Shown here piece after piece: positions 25,125-33,094 of a stretch of 33,094 bases of DNA. This DNA comes from Methylomonas sp. (lineage in GTDB: Bacteria > Pseudomonadota > Gammaproteobacteria > Methylococcales > Methylomonadaceae), in assembly GCA_026989395.1 (NCBI GenBank), contig JALSJK010000011.1, positions 1 through 33,094 of the forward strand. Reading direction: 5' to 3'. The notes under the pieces are model-generated. The model was not told the origin of the DNA. It made no database searches and saw only the letters and a list, made by a program, of their open reading frames with translations. Numbering within the stretch: position 1 is the stretch's first letter; each line of letters begins with the position of its first letter. The translations under genes were made by a program, and so were the position numbers.

Positions 25125-26960
25125 TTATAAAACACCCATCAACTCAGCCAACCGGTCGATTTGCTTTAATAAATCGAAATAATCGGGAGAATTTTCTTCG
25201 GCGTAATTGAAATTCTTGAACAGCCCTGTCAATCGAGTGAAATAATTCTGCACCTCGGTTTTTTCAGCAAAATGATAATCCAGATGCACCAACTTATAGA
25301 TCTTACTGAATGACATTTTTTGCCTTGCTAATGACACCGATGCATCAACCTTATCAAAAGCATCTTGTTGCAAAAACACCATATCCATAAAAACTGCTTT
25401 TTGGTAGGTCACAAAATCTTCTAATGTTACCCCTTCTTCGCCCGTCACCTGCATCATTTGCATAACAGCATCGCCTTTATGCAGCAACTCCAGCATTTCT
25501 TCTACTTTTTGTGTCCAGCCAGGCTCAATATTGTTTTCGTACCAGGGAGCAAGCTGTTTTAAATAACGTGACCAGGAAATCAAAGGATCTACAGCCGGAT
25601 AAAAACGCTTGTAGGCCCGCTCAGCACTAAGCCCTAGAAATGTTTTGACTGTCCCAAGGGTGGACTGGGTAACCGGCTCCTCAAAATTTCCTCCCGCCGG
25701 CGATACCGTCCCAATCATGGTCAAGCTGCCAATATCCCCATTTTGATTTTTAATTACGCCAGCCCGCTCATAAATGGCCCTTATTGCAGAATCCAGATAG
25801 GCCGGAAAAGCCTCCTCACCGGGAATTTCTTCCATTCGCCCGGAAGTCTCGCGCATTGCTTGCGCCCACCGGGAAGTGGAATCGGCAATCAGCAGCACAT
25901 CATAGCCCATCTGTCGATAATATTCCCCAAGTGTAATGCCAGTATTAATTGATGCTTCCCGCGCGGCAACAGGCATCGAAGAGGTATTGCAAATAATAAT
26001 GGTTCGGTCCATTAATGATCCTCCAGTTTTAGGATCATTCATTTTCGGAAATTCAGTTATGGTTTCCACCACCTCACCCGCCCGTTCACCACATGCCACT
26101 ACGATTACAATATCAACAGTCGAATATCTGGATATCAAGTTTTGCAAAACTGTTTTACCCGCACCAAACGGCCCTGGAATACAGGCAATTCCACCGCGGG
26201 CAATCGGAAAAAAAGTGTCGATCAAACGCATGGTGGTAATTAAAGGCTCATTGGGATACAACCGCTCGGAGATCCGCTTAAGCAACATTTTTTCCGGTAA
26301 CGGTTTTCTGACCGGCCATTTTTGCATCAGCGTAATGGCTTGCTCCTTACCTGAAACTGTATTGCGAATTCTTGCCACCGGCTCATCAACGGTAACACTT
26401 CCCTCCTGAATCCAGGTGACTATCACTTCGCCGGACTCATCAAAAGGAATCATGATTTTGTGGGTGAACCGTCCTTCCTGAACAGTGCCAATCACACCGC
26501 CAGCAAGCAACTTGTCTTTGGTCCGCACAATCGGCACAAAAGACCATTTTTTCACTTTGTCTAACGCATCGGCTTCAACTCCCCGTGGCAGAAAATAGCC
26601 AAATTCCGAGGCCAAACTCTCCAAAGGATTTTGTAAACCATCATAAACCTGGCCAAGCAAGCCTGGCCCCAAGGTTACAGACAACATTTCATTGGTTTGC
26701 TCGACTGGATCACCTACCGCCACACCAGAGGTGCTTTCAAAAACCTGCGCATCGGCAGTGTTGCCATTGATTCTTAAAATTTCCGCTTTTAATTTTTCTT
26801 GATATCGGTTTTCCTGGCGTTTGGGGCAAATATATATAACTTCATTCTTTTTCAATGAAGCAGTTTTATTTTCAACTGACTGCGCTTCAATGGTCACCAA
26901 ATCATCCTGAACCATTGTGACTCGCGCTGAAGTTTTTGAGGCTTCCTGTTTATAATCCAT
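25125..26960 (-). CDS. ntpA: V/A-type ATPase catalytic subunit A
   Basis: This is the nucleotide-hydrolysing subunit of a V/A-type ATPase. The 611-residue protein has Walker A GPFGAGKT (263-270), the GERAGEV catalytic region (291-297), the SRWAQAMRE motif and the long non-homologous insert typical of A subunits (GYFLPRGVEA region). ATG at 26960 is preferred over a TTG at 26966. It is the last gene of the operon and is separated from the previous gene by 168 bases, the only large gap. In most operons this subunit directly precedes B. Here it is at the far end. Confidence 0.95.
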   Translation of the reverse strand: MDYKQEASKTSARVTMVQDDLVTIEAQSVENKTASLKKNEVIYICPKRQENRYQEKLKAEILRINGNTADAQVFESTSGVAVGDPVEQTNEMLSVTLGPGLLGQVYDGLQNPLESLASEFGYFLPRGVEADALDKVKKWSFVPIVRTKDKLLAGGVIGTVQEGRFTHKIMIPFDESGEVIVTWIQEGSVTVDEPVARIRNTVSGKEQAITLMQKWPVRKPLPEKMLLKRISERLYPNEPLITTMRLIDTFFPIARGGIACIPGPFGAGKTVLQNLISRYSTVDIVIVVACGERAGEVVETITEFPKMNDPKTGGSLMDRTIIICNTSSMPVAAREASINTGITLGEYYRQMGYDVLLIADSTSRWAQAMRETSGRMEEIPGEEAFPAYLDSAIRAIYERAGVIKNQNGDIGSLTMIGTVSPAGGNFEEPVTQSTLGTVKTFLGLSAERAYKRFYPAVDPLISWSRYLKQLAPWYENNIEPGWTQKVEEMLELLHKGDAVMQMMQVTGEEGVTLEDFVTYQKAVFMDMVFLQQDAFDKVDASVSLARQKMSFSKIYKLVHLDYHFAEKTEVQNYFTRLTGLFKNFNYAEENSPDYFDLLKQIDRLAELMGVL

Positions 26961-27128
26961 CGTCAAAATACCTGTAACATTTTTTTATGAAGTGATGCAA
27001 TTTCGTTACAAAACACCAACGATTTCTGACAAATACAATGTAAAAACAGTGCCTTACATATATTAATTGACGATTTCGAGTACCTTATAACTACATGAGA
27101 TGTCGGTAAGATGTTTGTTAATCTGGTT

Positions 27129-27809
27129 TTATGCAAAAACGGCATTAAAATCCTCCAAACCTGACTCAAGCATGCGTTCTAGCCTATGCGTAGCCAACTT
27201 ACTGTTGTAACGCGACCAACGATCAATCACATCCCAACGCAGCACATACACAACAACCGCTTCAAAATCGAAATAATGGTCAGCAGCCACTCGCCCATAA
27301 TATTCCCACACTAGACTAAGCAACAATCGCTCCAACCCCAGGTGGTTTTTTTCTTCCAAAAACTGCTTGGCCTCATAAAGCCAAGGCAATATTTTCTCCA
27401 GTGCAAATGTAGGCTCCTGCCAATGCCGTACAATATGACCAACCCATTGACCATAACCCCAGCGCACGCCTGCTTTTGGCACATCAAGTGCTAAATTTTT
27501 ACGGCGTAAAGCGGCTACCGCAGTTCGTTGTTCAAGTCGCCAAATAATAATATCCTTAATAAACTGATTTTTGAGCGACCTCATGGTCTCTTCGGCACGC
27601 CTGACCATCTCTTCATCCGTTGTGGAAATGGCGATTCGATCCCAATGCACCAGATTTTCAATGAGCGCCAGATCTTGAGCATGTTCAGGCGTCAGCATTT
27701 GCAGCCTTTCATCCAGTTTGATTCTCGAAATCGGAGTTTGCCGGGTCGCAAAAAGCTGAGGAGTATGCGGCGGAAAACTAGAAATTAATGTCACATACGG
27801 ATCAATCAT
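27129..27809 (-). CDS. DUF2764 protein of the V/A-type ATPase (subunit C-like position)
   Basis: The 226-residue helical protein (ATG at 27809; a GTG at 27824 is an alternative) begins MIDPYVTLISSFPPHTP and carries no known catalytic motif. Its pattern (Y-x-L-x-S-S-F-P start, RRKNLAL and DRWSRYNSKLATHRLERML near the end) fits the DUF2764 proteins of the ATPase operons of chlamydiae and spirochaetes. These occupy the position of subunit C, which links the rotor to the membrane part. It follows subunit E by one base and precedes subunit A. The subunit C role is inferred from position and length. Confidence 0.75.
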   Translation of the reverse strand: MIDPYVTLISSFPPHTPQLFATRQTPISRIKLDERLQMLTPEHAQDLALIENLVHWDRIAISTTDEEMVRRAEETMRSLKNQFIKDIIIWRLEQRTAVAALRRKNLALDVPKAGVRWGYGQWVGHIVRHWQEPTFALEKILPWLYEAKQFLEEKNHLGLERLLLSLVWEYYGRVAADHYFDFEAVVVYVLRWDVIDRWSRYNSKLATHRLERMLESGLEDFNAVFA

Positions 27810-27810
27810 A

Positions 27811-28512
27811 TTATTTAACAACACCTTCTAATAATGCGCGAAAACGGGGCTGCAAATGTTCGAGCAAAACGGCAGCAACCGCTTGGTCTGTCAAATCAAC
27901 TTCAACCTGCCCATCTTTCAGGTAAATTTTTATGCCGCGATCAAATTCACTAGTCGGTTGCAGCTCTATTCCCTGACGCAATAATGTAGCCATAATGGAC
28001 AAAACAAAATGAGCCAAAGTCCCCTGCTCCAATTCTTCGGGGTTTTTTCTCAAGTCCTCGATACCAATCACATCTTCAGGCAACTTGATTGTAAAACCAT
28101 CCTGCTCTTTTAGTTTTGCTTGTTCGCTCACCCTGCCGACCACCTGTAGCACAAGTTTTTCCATAAACATATCTGGCTCCATTGCCTTGCCAACCAGCCG
28201 GTTTACTTCTTCACTGAACCGCTGCATGATGGTTTCCCTGAGCTTTAAATGGGCATCCCGAGCCGCCAGCTTTAAGGCATCCTCGCCAGCAGATTTAAAA
28301 TCATCGGCTTGTTTTCTCGCCTTCTTAATTATTGCCTCGGCTTCAGTACTGGCCCGCTCATTAATTTCAGCTGCTTTTTGACGAGCCTCTGCAATGATAG
28401 CTTCGGCCTGTTGTTTACCTTCGGCCACACCTTCATTTCTAAGTCGCTCAATTAATGCTTCAACACCATGCGATGCATACTGACTTAAAGAGTTTGTCTG
28501 TTTTTCAGTCAT
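27811..28512 (-). CDS. ntpE: V/A-type ATPase peripheral stalk subunit E
   Basis: The 233-residue protein has a long N-terminal coiled coil rich in Ala, Glu and Lys (AEAIIAEARQKAAEINERAS region, residues 35-90) and a C-terminal globular part (VGRVSEQAKLKEQDGFTIKL, then VEVDLTDQAVAAVLLEHLQP). This is the layout of V/A-type subunit E, the peripheral stator stalk. ATG at 28512 is chosen because GAGGTAAAC precedes it. The upstream extension to 28551 would overlap the K subunit and has no family match. There is a 10-base gap to the K stop codon. Confidence 0.92.
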   Translation of the reverse strand: MTEKQTNSLSQYASHGVEALIERLRNEGVAEGKQQAEAIIAEARQKAAEINERASTEAEAIIKKARKQADDFKSAGEDALKLAARDAHLKLRETIMQRFSEEVNRLVGKAMEPDMFMEKLVLQVVGRVSEQAKLKEQDGFTIKLPEDVIGIEDLRKNPEELEQGTLAHFVLSIMATLLRQGIELQPTSEFDRGIKIYLKDGQVEVDLTDQAVAAVLLEHLQPRFRALLEGVVK

Positions 28513-28522
28513 GTTTACCTCA

Positions 28523-28975
28523 TTAAATTCCCGAAGGAATTCCACCCGCAATCACTAGCGCAAAAACAAATGCAAATACAGCAAAACCTTCAACTATAGC
28601 AGCCGGCGCGATAGTTAAACCGAAAATCTCTGGCTTAGCTTTCGCGGCATTAATAGCAGATGCACAGGTTTTCCCTTGCAATATCGCGCTATATAAAAGC
28701 ACTAAACCTGCCAGAAACCCTATTGCAAAAATAGCTGCACCGTTAATTGCGGTAATGTCTCTTTGTAGGGTAAACATAATGACGATGCCATATATGACTT
28801 GTGATGACGGCATCACAGAGACACCAATATACCGGCCATAACCACTTTCTGTTTCCAGCATGGCACCGATCGCAGCTTGTCCCGCCAATGCACAACCGAC
28901 AATACTGCCGATTGCACCCAGCGCCATCGAGCCATACAAACCCAACCAGCCTAATACAATAATGAGTTCATTCAT
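28523..28975 (-). CDS. ntpK: V/A-type ATPase membrane rotor subunit K
   Basis: This 150-residue, four-helix proteolipid forms the membrane rotor ring. The two halves each have a glycine-rich hairpin. The ion-site residues known from the Na+-type NtpK of Enterococcus hirae are present: Gln59 in MPSSQVIYG (E. hirae Q65), Gln100 in ILQGKT (Q110) and Glu129 in PAAIVEGF (E139), with a Ser where E. hirae has Thr64. This favours Na+ over H+ as the translocated ion, though H+ use cannot be excluded. It overlaps subunit I by four bases (ATGA). Confidence 0.92.
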   Translation of the reverse strand: MNELIIVLGWLGLYGSMALGAIGSIVGCALAGQAAIGAMLETESGYGRYIGVSVMPSSQVIYGIVIMFTLQRDITAINGAAIFAIGFLAGLVLLYSAILQGKTCASAINAAKAKPEIFGLTIAPAAIVEGFAVFAFVFALVIAGGIPSGI

Positions 28976-30780
28976 TCCCGGATCTCCTTTTTTGCAAAGG
29001 CTTTGAACGGAAAGCCTTCCTCAGTTAAACCCCAATTAAAAAATTCGATGCAATTAAGCCTCATGCCATGAACAACCGCACTCATCAAGCTCAAGACCAA
29101 ATTTAATGTATGGCCGGCAAATATAATTAACAAGCTATACAACAAACCCAGACCTTCTATTTCACGGGCATCGCCAGCTAAGTTATTAAAGGTTATTGCC
29201 AATGATGCACTGGCCAAACCTAAAGCGAATAACCGCAAATAACTTAAAACATCGCCAAAAATTTTAGTTACACCGGTCAGATTTTTTAAACCGTCAACCA
29301 CCTTCAAAATCAAATCAAACGGCTTTTTAATTGCCCGTTCACTACCAAACAGAAACACGGCAACAAACCCCAAAATCAAAAGCCATTTTCCTACTGGCAT
29401 AAACCAGCTTTCAGGGGCAGTGGAACTGTTATTGAACCACAATAACACGCCCCCCCACATAATTACTGTCCAACCTAAGGGTGCCGCTGCCAAATAACCA
29501 CGCCCAACAAACTGTCTGGCTTTAAATAAATTGGCAAGACTTAAGTGCAAAACCCCGATAATAATTGACAGTCGCATCATGGTGTCAAAATCATTCATAT
29601 CAAAAAACTTCAATTGACCCAACAATGTTGTTTGCTGCGGCTCCAGCCCAAAATAGCTGCCAACCAGAACACCCCAAATAATTGTGCTTAGCACTAATGC
29701 CAACGCCAACGGCCGAAAATGCCTTCGCGATGAAGCAAATATGTTACTCCGCCATACGAACATTAAAAATACCCCCAACAAGGCGCCGTAACCTGCATCA
29801 GATATAATCATGGCAAAAAACACCATAAAGGAGAAAAAAACGGGTATTGCTGGGTCCCAATCCCAGTAACCCGGCATTTGATAAAAACCAACCAAATCTT
29901 CGCCCGCTGCTAACGGCTCTGGGTTTTCCAATAATGTTGGCGGCTTTTCATCTGTCCTTGGATCGGCAATCTGGAGAGCCAGATAATGTCGCCGTGAAAA
30001 ATCAAAAATCTTAGCTTTTGTTTTTTCAGGAACCCATCCTTGCACAGCAAACACTTCTTCTGCATCTAGGGTTTTTTCTGCGGCATGTAATAAAGTGGAT
30101 TTGTCTTCCGCTCTGGCTAGATTTTTAGATAATAAAAAAATCCAGCGAGTATATGATTCCCGTTCTGCCTGCAAATCCTCTATCTCAAGCTCAGCTTTAT
30201 TCAGGCGTTCGTTCAGCTCGGAAAGCGATAATTTTCCAGTATGAGTCCGAGCAACCGGCATTATGCTCGGTTCAGGCTCTTGCTCTGCTACCGCCACCAC
30301 ATATGCAAAGCGGTTATCCTTGTGGACAATTTGCCAAACCACATTCTGTTTAGGTAATAGCCTTACTTTAGTAACCGGAACAATATAAAACCATAATTTC
30401 AATCCAGCCAGTTCTTCTTCCGAAGGTAGTTTAAAATCACCCCAAGGCTCTACTTCCTTGATCCTGGCAGCGAGCTTGTCGCGTAAATCTGAAATCTCAC
30501 GTATCAACTGCTTGATTTGCAAAACACGGTCCACACAGGTTTCTAAATCAAATCGTTGTTCTTCCGTTATTTGATGGCGCTTTTTAGGGCAATCCAGTAA
30601 AAACCTTAATGCTTTTAGTGTACCCTCCGGCTGCTCTGGCTGTACATTTTCAGGCTCTCCAGACATATCCCGAAGTGGTACCAGGTGCATACATCCCAGT
30701 TCTTGCAAGGCACTCAACAGCTCTTGTTTTTCTTTTGTTAAGCCGAACAAAGTAATTTTTTTCAGCCTGGCGATACTCAT
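28972..30780 (-). CDS. ntpI: V/A-type ATPase membrane stator subunit I
   Basis: This 602-residue protein is the static membrane subunit that offers the ion half-channels. An N-terminal cytoplasmic arm of about 310 residues (coiled-coil stretches such as LNERLNKAELEIEDLQAERE) is followed by about eight transmembrane helices. The essential arginine is Arg516 in SYLRLFALGL, the equivalent of the Vph1 catalytic Arg. The junction FFSFMVFFAMIISDAGYGALL marks the first helices. It overlaps subunit K at its end and subunit D at its start by four bases each, so translation is coupled. Confidence 0.94.
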   Translation of the reverse strand: MSIARLKKITLFGLTKEKQELLSALQELGCMHLVPLRDMSGEPENVQPEQPEGTLKALRFLLDCPKKRHQITEEQRFDLETCVDRVLQIKQLIREISDLRDKLAARIKEVEPWGDFKLPSEEELAGLKLWFYIVPVTKVRLLPKQNVVWQIVHKDNRFAYVVAVAEQEPEPSIMPVARTHTGKLSLSELNERLNKAELEIEDLQAERESYTRWIFLLSKNLARAEDKSTLLHAAEKTLDAEEVFAVQGWVPEKTKAKIFDFSRRHYLALQIADPRTDEKPPTLLENPEPLAAGEDLVGFYQMPGYWDWDPAIPVFFSFMVFFAMIISDAGYGALLGVFLMFVWRSNIFASSRRHFRPLALALVLSTIIWGVLVGSYFGLEPQQTTLLGQLKFFDMNDFDTMMRLSIIIGVLHLSLANLFKARQFVGRGYLAAAPLGWTVIMWGGVLLWFNNSSTAPESWFMPVGKWLLILGFVAVFLFGSERAIKKPFDLILKVVDGLKNLTGVTKIFGDVLSYLRLFALGLASASLAITFNNLAGDAREIEGLGLLYSLLIIFAGHTLNLVLSLMSAVVHGMRLNCIEFFNWGLTEEGFPFKAFAKKEIRE

Positions 30781-31382
30781 AGCTGGATCTCCATTTGCCT
30801 TTTTTTCTTGGCAACTTTTGCAATAACAATATTGGCTCGTTCTGTATCGGAAAGATAAATTTTTATACGCTTAATATTTCCCTGAGCTCTTGGAATCAAT
30901 ACTTTTTCAAACAAGTTCACGCGCTGAGTAATGGTTTTTACCGCATGATTCAGCAGATCCAATCGTCTTCTATCAACTTGGCTGCGGATTTTAAGCGCCA
31001 ATAATTCTTTTAATCTTTCTACAATCACATCCACCCAATGCGGTTTAGCCAAAAAAGAATACTTTCTTACTTTTAATTCAACATCTTCCAAAACAGGTAA
31101 CGAAGCACCCATAATATTTTCGGTTGATAATTTAACGTCGGTGACTTTAACCAACTCATGCAAATCAATCCGTTCATTTGACAACATGGGTATTTCTTCA
31201 CCGGTAATCTTTAGAAGCTTACTGATTTCATCTTCAGTCTCAAATAAAGCCCTTTTTGCATTGGCTTGCTGCCTCATTAACTCCTGTCTTTTCAAATCCA
31301 GTGACGGCAAAAATTGCCGATAGGTTTTTAGGTTTTTTTGCTCTCGGCTCAGAGATGACTTATTGAGTTGCAACTTCGCCAT
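30777..31382 (-). CDS. ntpD: V/A-type ATPase central rotor subunit D
   Basis: The 201-residue protein is almost entirely two long antiparallel helices. They start near KSSLSREQKNLKTYRQFL and end with RIKIYLSDTERANIVIAKVAKKKRQ, the pattern of subunit D, the rotating central shaft. It starts inside the last codons of subunit B, a 23-base overlap, and overlaps subunit I by four bases (ATGA). Length and composition are normal for the family. Confidence 0.93.
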   Translation of the reverse strand: MAKLQLNKSSLSREQKNLKTYRQFLPSLDLKRQELMRQQANAKRALFETEDEISKLLKITGEEIPMLSNERIDLHELVKVTDVKLSTENIMGASLPVLEDVELKVRKYSFLAKPHWVDVIVERLKELLALKIRSQVDRRRLDLLNHAVKTITQRVNLFEKVLIPRAQGNIKRIKIYLSDTERANIVIAKVAKKKRQMEIQL

Positions 31383-32736
31383 AATCTTGCCGGGTCATTT
31401 GTTTTGGAAAATATTTTTCAATCAATGATTGTTTCATTAATAACTCCTGCGGCTCAAAACACTCGGCGAGGGTCTGCCAACACAAGTTTAATGCATCTTC
31501 GAGAGCTAATGAGAGATTAATATCCATAAATCGTTGTCGGAACAAATCACCAAACTTTAACAGTTTCAGGTCAAACGGTGACAACTCAAACGCCATTGCC
31601 TGTTTCTGTTTGGCATCCTGAGCGCTGGAATAAAAACGAATCATGGTATTCATAATCTGAGCATGGTCTTCACGGGTTACCTTACCGATGACATGCTGTT
31701 TGAGCCTTGAGAGTGAACCAAAAGGATCAATCACACCATTATGCAAATAGAACTGGCCTTCGGTAATGTAACCCGTGTTATCGGGAACGGGATGAGTAAT
31801 GTCATCGCCAGGCATGGTTGTTACTGTCAGGATTGTGACCGAACCGACTCCTTGAAAATCAGTGGCTTTCTCATAACGTCTGGCTAACTGAGAGTATAAA
31901 TCGCCCATATAGCCTCGATTCGATGGTACTCTTTCCATTGAAATACCTACCTCTTTCATGGCGTCTGCATAAGCGGTCATATCCGTCATTAACACCAGCA
32001 CCCGCTTACCTTCTTCAACTGCGAACTTTTCAGCGACCGCCAAAGCCAAATCCGGAACCAGTAATCGTTCCACAATCGGATCAGACGCCAGGTTACAGTA
32101 CATAACGGTGCGGGCAAAAACTCCGGCATCTTCAAAAGCGGTGCGGAAAAAATGATAGTCATCAAATATCAATCCCAGGCCAGCAAAAATGACAATATCA
32201 GCATCAGCCTGAATGCCAATTCGGGCCAGGAAAGGATTATAAGGTTCCCCTGATACAGAAAAAATAGGAATTTTCTGGCTTTCAACCAGACAATTGAAAA
32301 CGTCGATCATCGGCACATCAGTGCGAATCATTTTTGAGGCCAACACACGCCGCATCGGGTTGACCGATGGGCCGCCAATGGGAACTTTGGGATCATCGGC
32401 CAATTCAGCGCCGCCATCCATCGGCCTGCCAGAGCCATTGAAAACACGCCCTAGAATATTACCGGAATAAATGACCTGCATCGGTTTCCCCAAAAAATGC
32501 ACCGAGGATTGCGTTGAAAAACCTTTTGTACCGGAAAACGCCTGCAGGGAAACCTCATTCCTATCAATTTTAATTACCTGGGCTAAAGAGCTTATACCGG
32601 CAGGATCCTGAATGACGGCCAGGTCATGTAAATGCGTTGCCGGCCCTGTTTTACCAATATCCGGCGGAGCGCTCACCTTCATGATATCCCCGATAATCGA
32701 TAAAATCCTGTTGTGACGAATCAAACCTTGGGGCAT
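31360..32736 (-). CDS. ntpB: V/A-type ATPase regulatory subunit B
   Basis: This is the first gene of the ATPase operon. The 458-residue protein is the non-catalytic subunit that alternates with A in the hexamer. It has the N-terminal barrel (IRHNRILSIIGDIMKV), no classical P-loop (SVSGEPYNPFLARIG in place of it), the LVLMTDMTAYADAMKEV region and the SNRGYMGDLYSQLARRYE motif, and it lacks the catalytic residues that A has. AGGAG lies nine bases before the ATG. An extended -10 (32770-32778) may be the operon promoter. Its last 23 bases overlap subunit D. Confidence 0.95.
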   Translation of the reverse strand: MPQGLIRHNRILSIIGDIMKVSAPPDIGKTGPATHLHDLAVIQDPAGISSLAQVIKIDRNEVSLQAFSGTKGFSTQSSVHFLGKPMQVIYSGNILGRVFNGSGRPMDGGAELADDPKVPIGGPSVNPMRRVLASKMIRTDVPMIDVFNCLVESQKIPIFSVSGEPYNPFLARIGIQADADIVIFAGLGLIFDDYHFFRTAFEDAGVFARTVMYCNLASDPIVERLLVPDLALAVAEKFAVEEGKRVLVLMTDMTAYADAMKEVGISMERVPSNRGYMGDLYSQLARRYEKATDFQGVGSVTILTVTTMPGDDITHPVPDNTGYITEGQFYLHNGVIDPFGSLSRLKQHVIGKVTREDHAQIMNTMIRFYSSAQDAKQKQAMAFELSPFDLKLLKFGDLFRQRFMDINLSLALEDALNLCWQTLAECFEPQELLMKQSLIEKYFPKQMTRQDYGEVATQ

Positions 32737-32769
32737 TGCAATTAACTCCTGATCATTCAGTTTGTTCCT

Positions 32770-32778
32770 ATAATAACA
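32770..32778 (-). promoter_or_regulatory. possible promoter of the V/A-type ATPase operon
   Basis: On the minus strand, TG, one base, and TATTAT form an extended -10 element 34 bases before the B subunit ATG. The -35 region is poor. Confidence 0.4.
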
Positions 32779-32867
32779 GCATGCTCATCAATTACACCTC
32801 AAAATTTTGTATTATTGCCCCCCTCGTCCCGCGATCTACCAAGGAAGTAATAAACTTGTCGAATTCC

Positions 32868-32951
32868 CCCTATGTGTCAGCCTAGTTGTCGCTGACCGGC
32901 CAGGATGATTGTCGTCTAATATAGAGGCGACAGATATTCTGACACACAGGG
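32868..32951. repeat. 84-bp element with terminal inverted repeats
   Basis: CCCTATGTGTCAG (32868-32880) pairs with CTGACACACAGGG (32939-32951) with one mismatch in 13. A second pair inside involves TTGTCGCTGA and AGGCGACAG. It has no frame of its own. The ends and size suggest a small MITE or the remnant of an insertion sequence. It lies between the rRNA operon and the ATPase operon. Confidence 0.6.
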
Positions 32952-32988
32952 CTTACAGAGGATGGGGGTTGGATGCTTACCTTTATCC

Positions 32989-33023
32989 AAAAAAAAACCC
33001 AAGTCAATTTAATGACTTGGGTT
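32989..33023 (-). terminator. intrinsic terminator of the rRNA operon
   Basis: On the minus strand AACCCAAGTCA and TGACTTGGGTT form a perfect 11-base stem with a six-base loop, followed by nine T residues. It lies 10 bases after the 5S gene end. Confidence 0.92.
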
Positions 33024-33033
33024 TCCATTAAAA

Positions 33034-33094
33034 GCCTGGCAATTTCCTACTTTCACATGGCTAACTGCCACACTATCATCGGCGCTAAGCGGTT
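33034..33094 (-). rRNA. rrf: 5S ribosomal RNA, 3' part
   Basis: Read on the minus strand, the last 61 bases of the window match the 3' half of a bacterial 5S rRNA. It contains CGATGATAGTGTGG, then GTGAAAGTAGG and the closing TTGCCAGGC. The 5' half lies beyond the window. It is the end of an rRNA operon transcribed towards the ATPase operon. The exact 3' end may differ by a few bases. Confidence 0.92.

Noticed and set aside
25936-26409. Plus-strand open frame of 157 codons
   Set aside because: It is antisense to the A subunit gene and has no ribosome site or recognisable domain.
26963-27169. Minus-strand open frame of 68 codons in the gap before subunit A
   Set aside because: It overlaps the end of the DUF2764 gene, has no ribosome site and reads as non-protein sequence.

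Overview
The window looks like part of a chromosome from a moderately AT-rich gammaproteobacterium. Several things point towards the methanotroph order Methylococcales: the clpS-clpA-infA-bpt neighbourhood, a PEP-CTERM protein, a DUF6494 protein, a ba3-type oxidase next to c-type cytochromes including a seven-heme one, and REP-like repeats. That placement is inferred from gene content, because no methane oxidation gene or 16S gene is present.

Layout, left to right. Positions 1-615 (minus) hold the N-terminal part of an AlaC-type aminotransferase, cut by the window edge. Positions 977-5202 (plus) hold small, separately spaced genes: two unrecognised proteins, a thioredoxin-fold [2Fe-2S] ferredoxin, a c-type heme lipoprotein whose signal peptide is broken by a pentanucleotide repeat, a DUF1269 membrane protein, a DCC/DUF393 thiol protein, a ferritin-like protein and a DUF6494 protein. 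A 166-bp palindromic, MITE-like element lies among them. Positions 5221-6773 (minus) are the nudJ-mnmA operon. Positions 7064-10784 are clpS-clpA (plus), infA and bpt (minus), which together make and degrade N-degron substrates.

Positions 11166-14364 (plus) encode a ba3-type heme-copper oxidase (small subunit, subunit II with CuA, subunit I), a diheme c4-like cytochrome and a two-helix YgaP-like protein. A large seven-heme periplasmic cytochrome (14408-16852) and a SurA/PpiC-type prolyl isomerase (16941-18176) follow. Next come a TlpA-like thioredoxin (minus), a TolC-family protein and an AraC-type regulator (plus). This stretch reads as a respiratory and periplasmic electron-transfer locus with folding factors attached. 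The seven-heme protein, with its long heme-free, EF-hand-bearing N-terminal region, is the least explained gene in the window.

Positions 21383-22072 encode a PEP-CTERM exported protein with its own terminator. parC (minus) and a small periplasmic protein (plus) follow. Positions 25125-32736 (minus) form a complete V/A-type ATPase operon in the order B-D-I-K-E-DUF2764-A. This is a circular permutation of the E-DUF2764-A-B-D-I-K order of chlamydiae and spirochaetes, and the K subunit carries the residues of a Na+ site. The window ends with an rRNA operon terminator and the 3' part of a 5S rRNA gene (minus), with a small terminal-inverted-repeat element between them and the ATPase operon.

No CRISPR array, prophage, complete insertion sequence or tRNA gene was seen.
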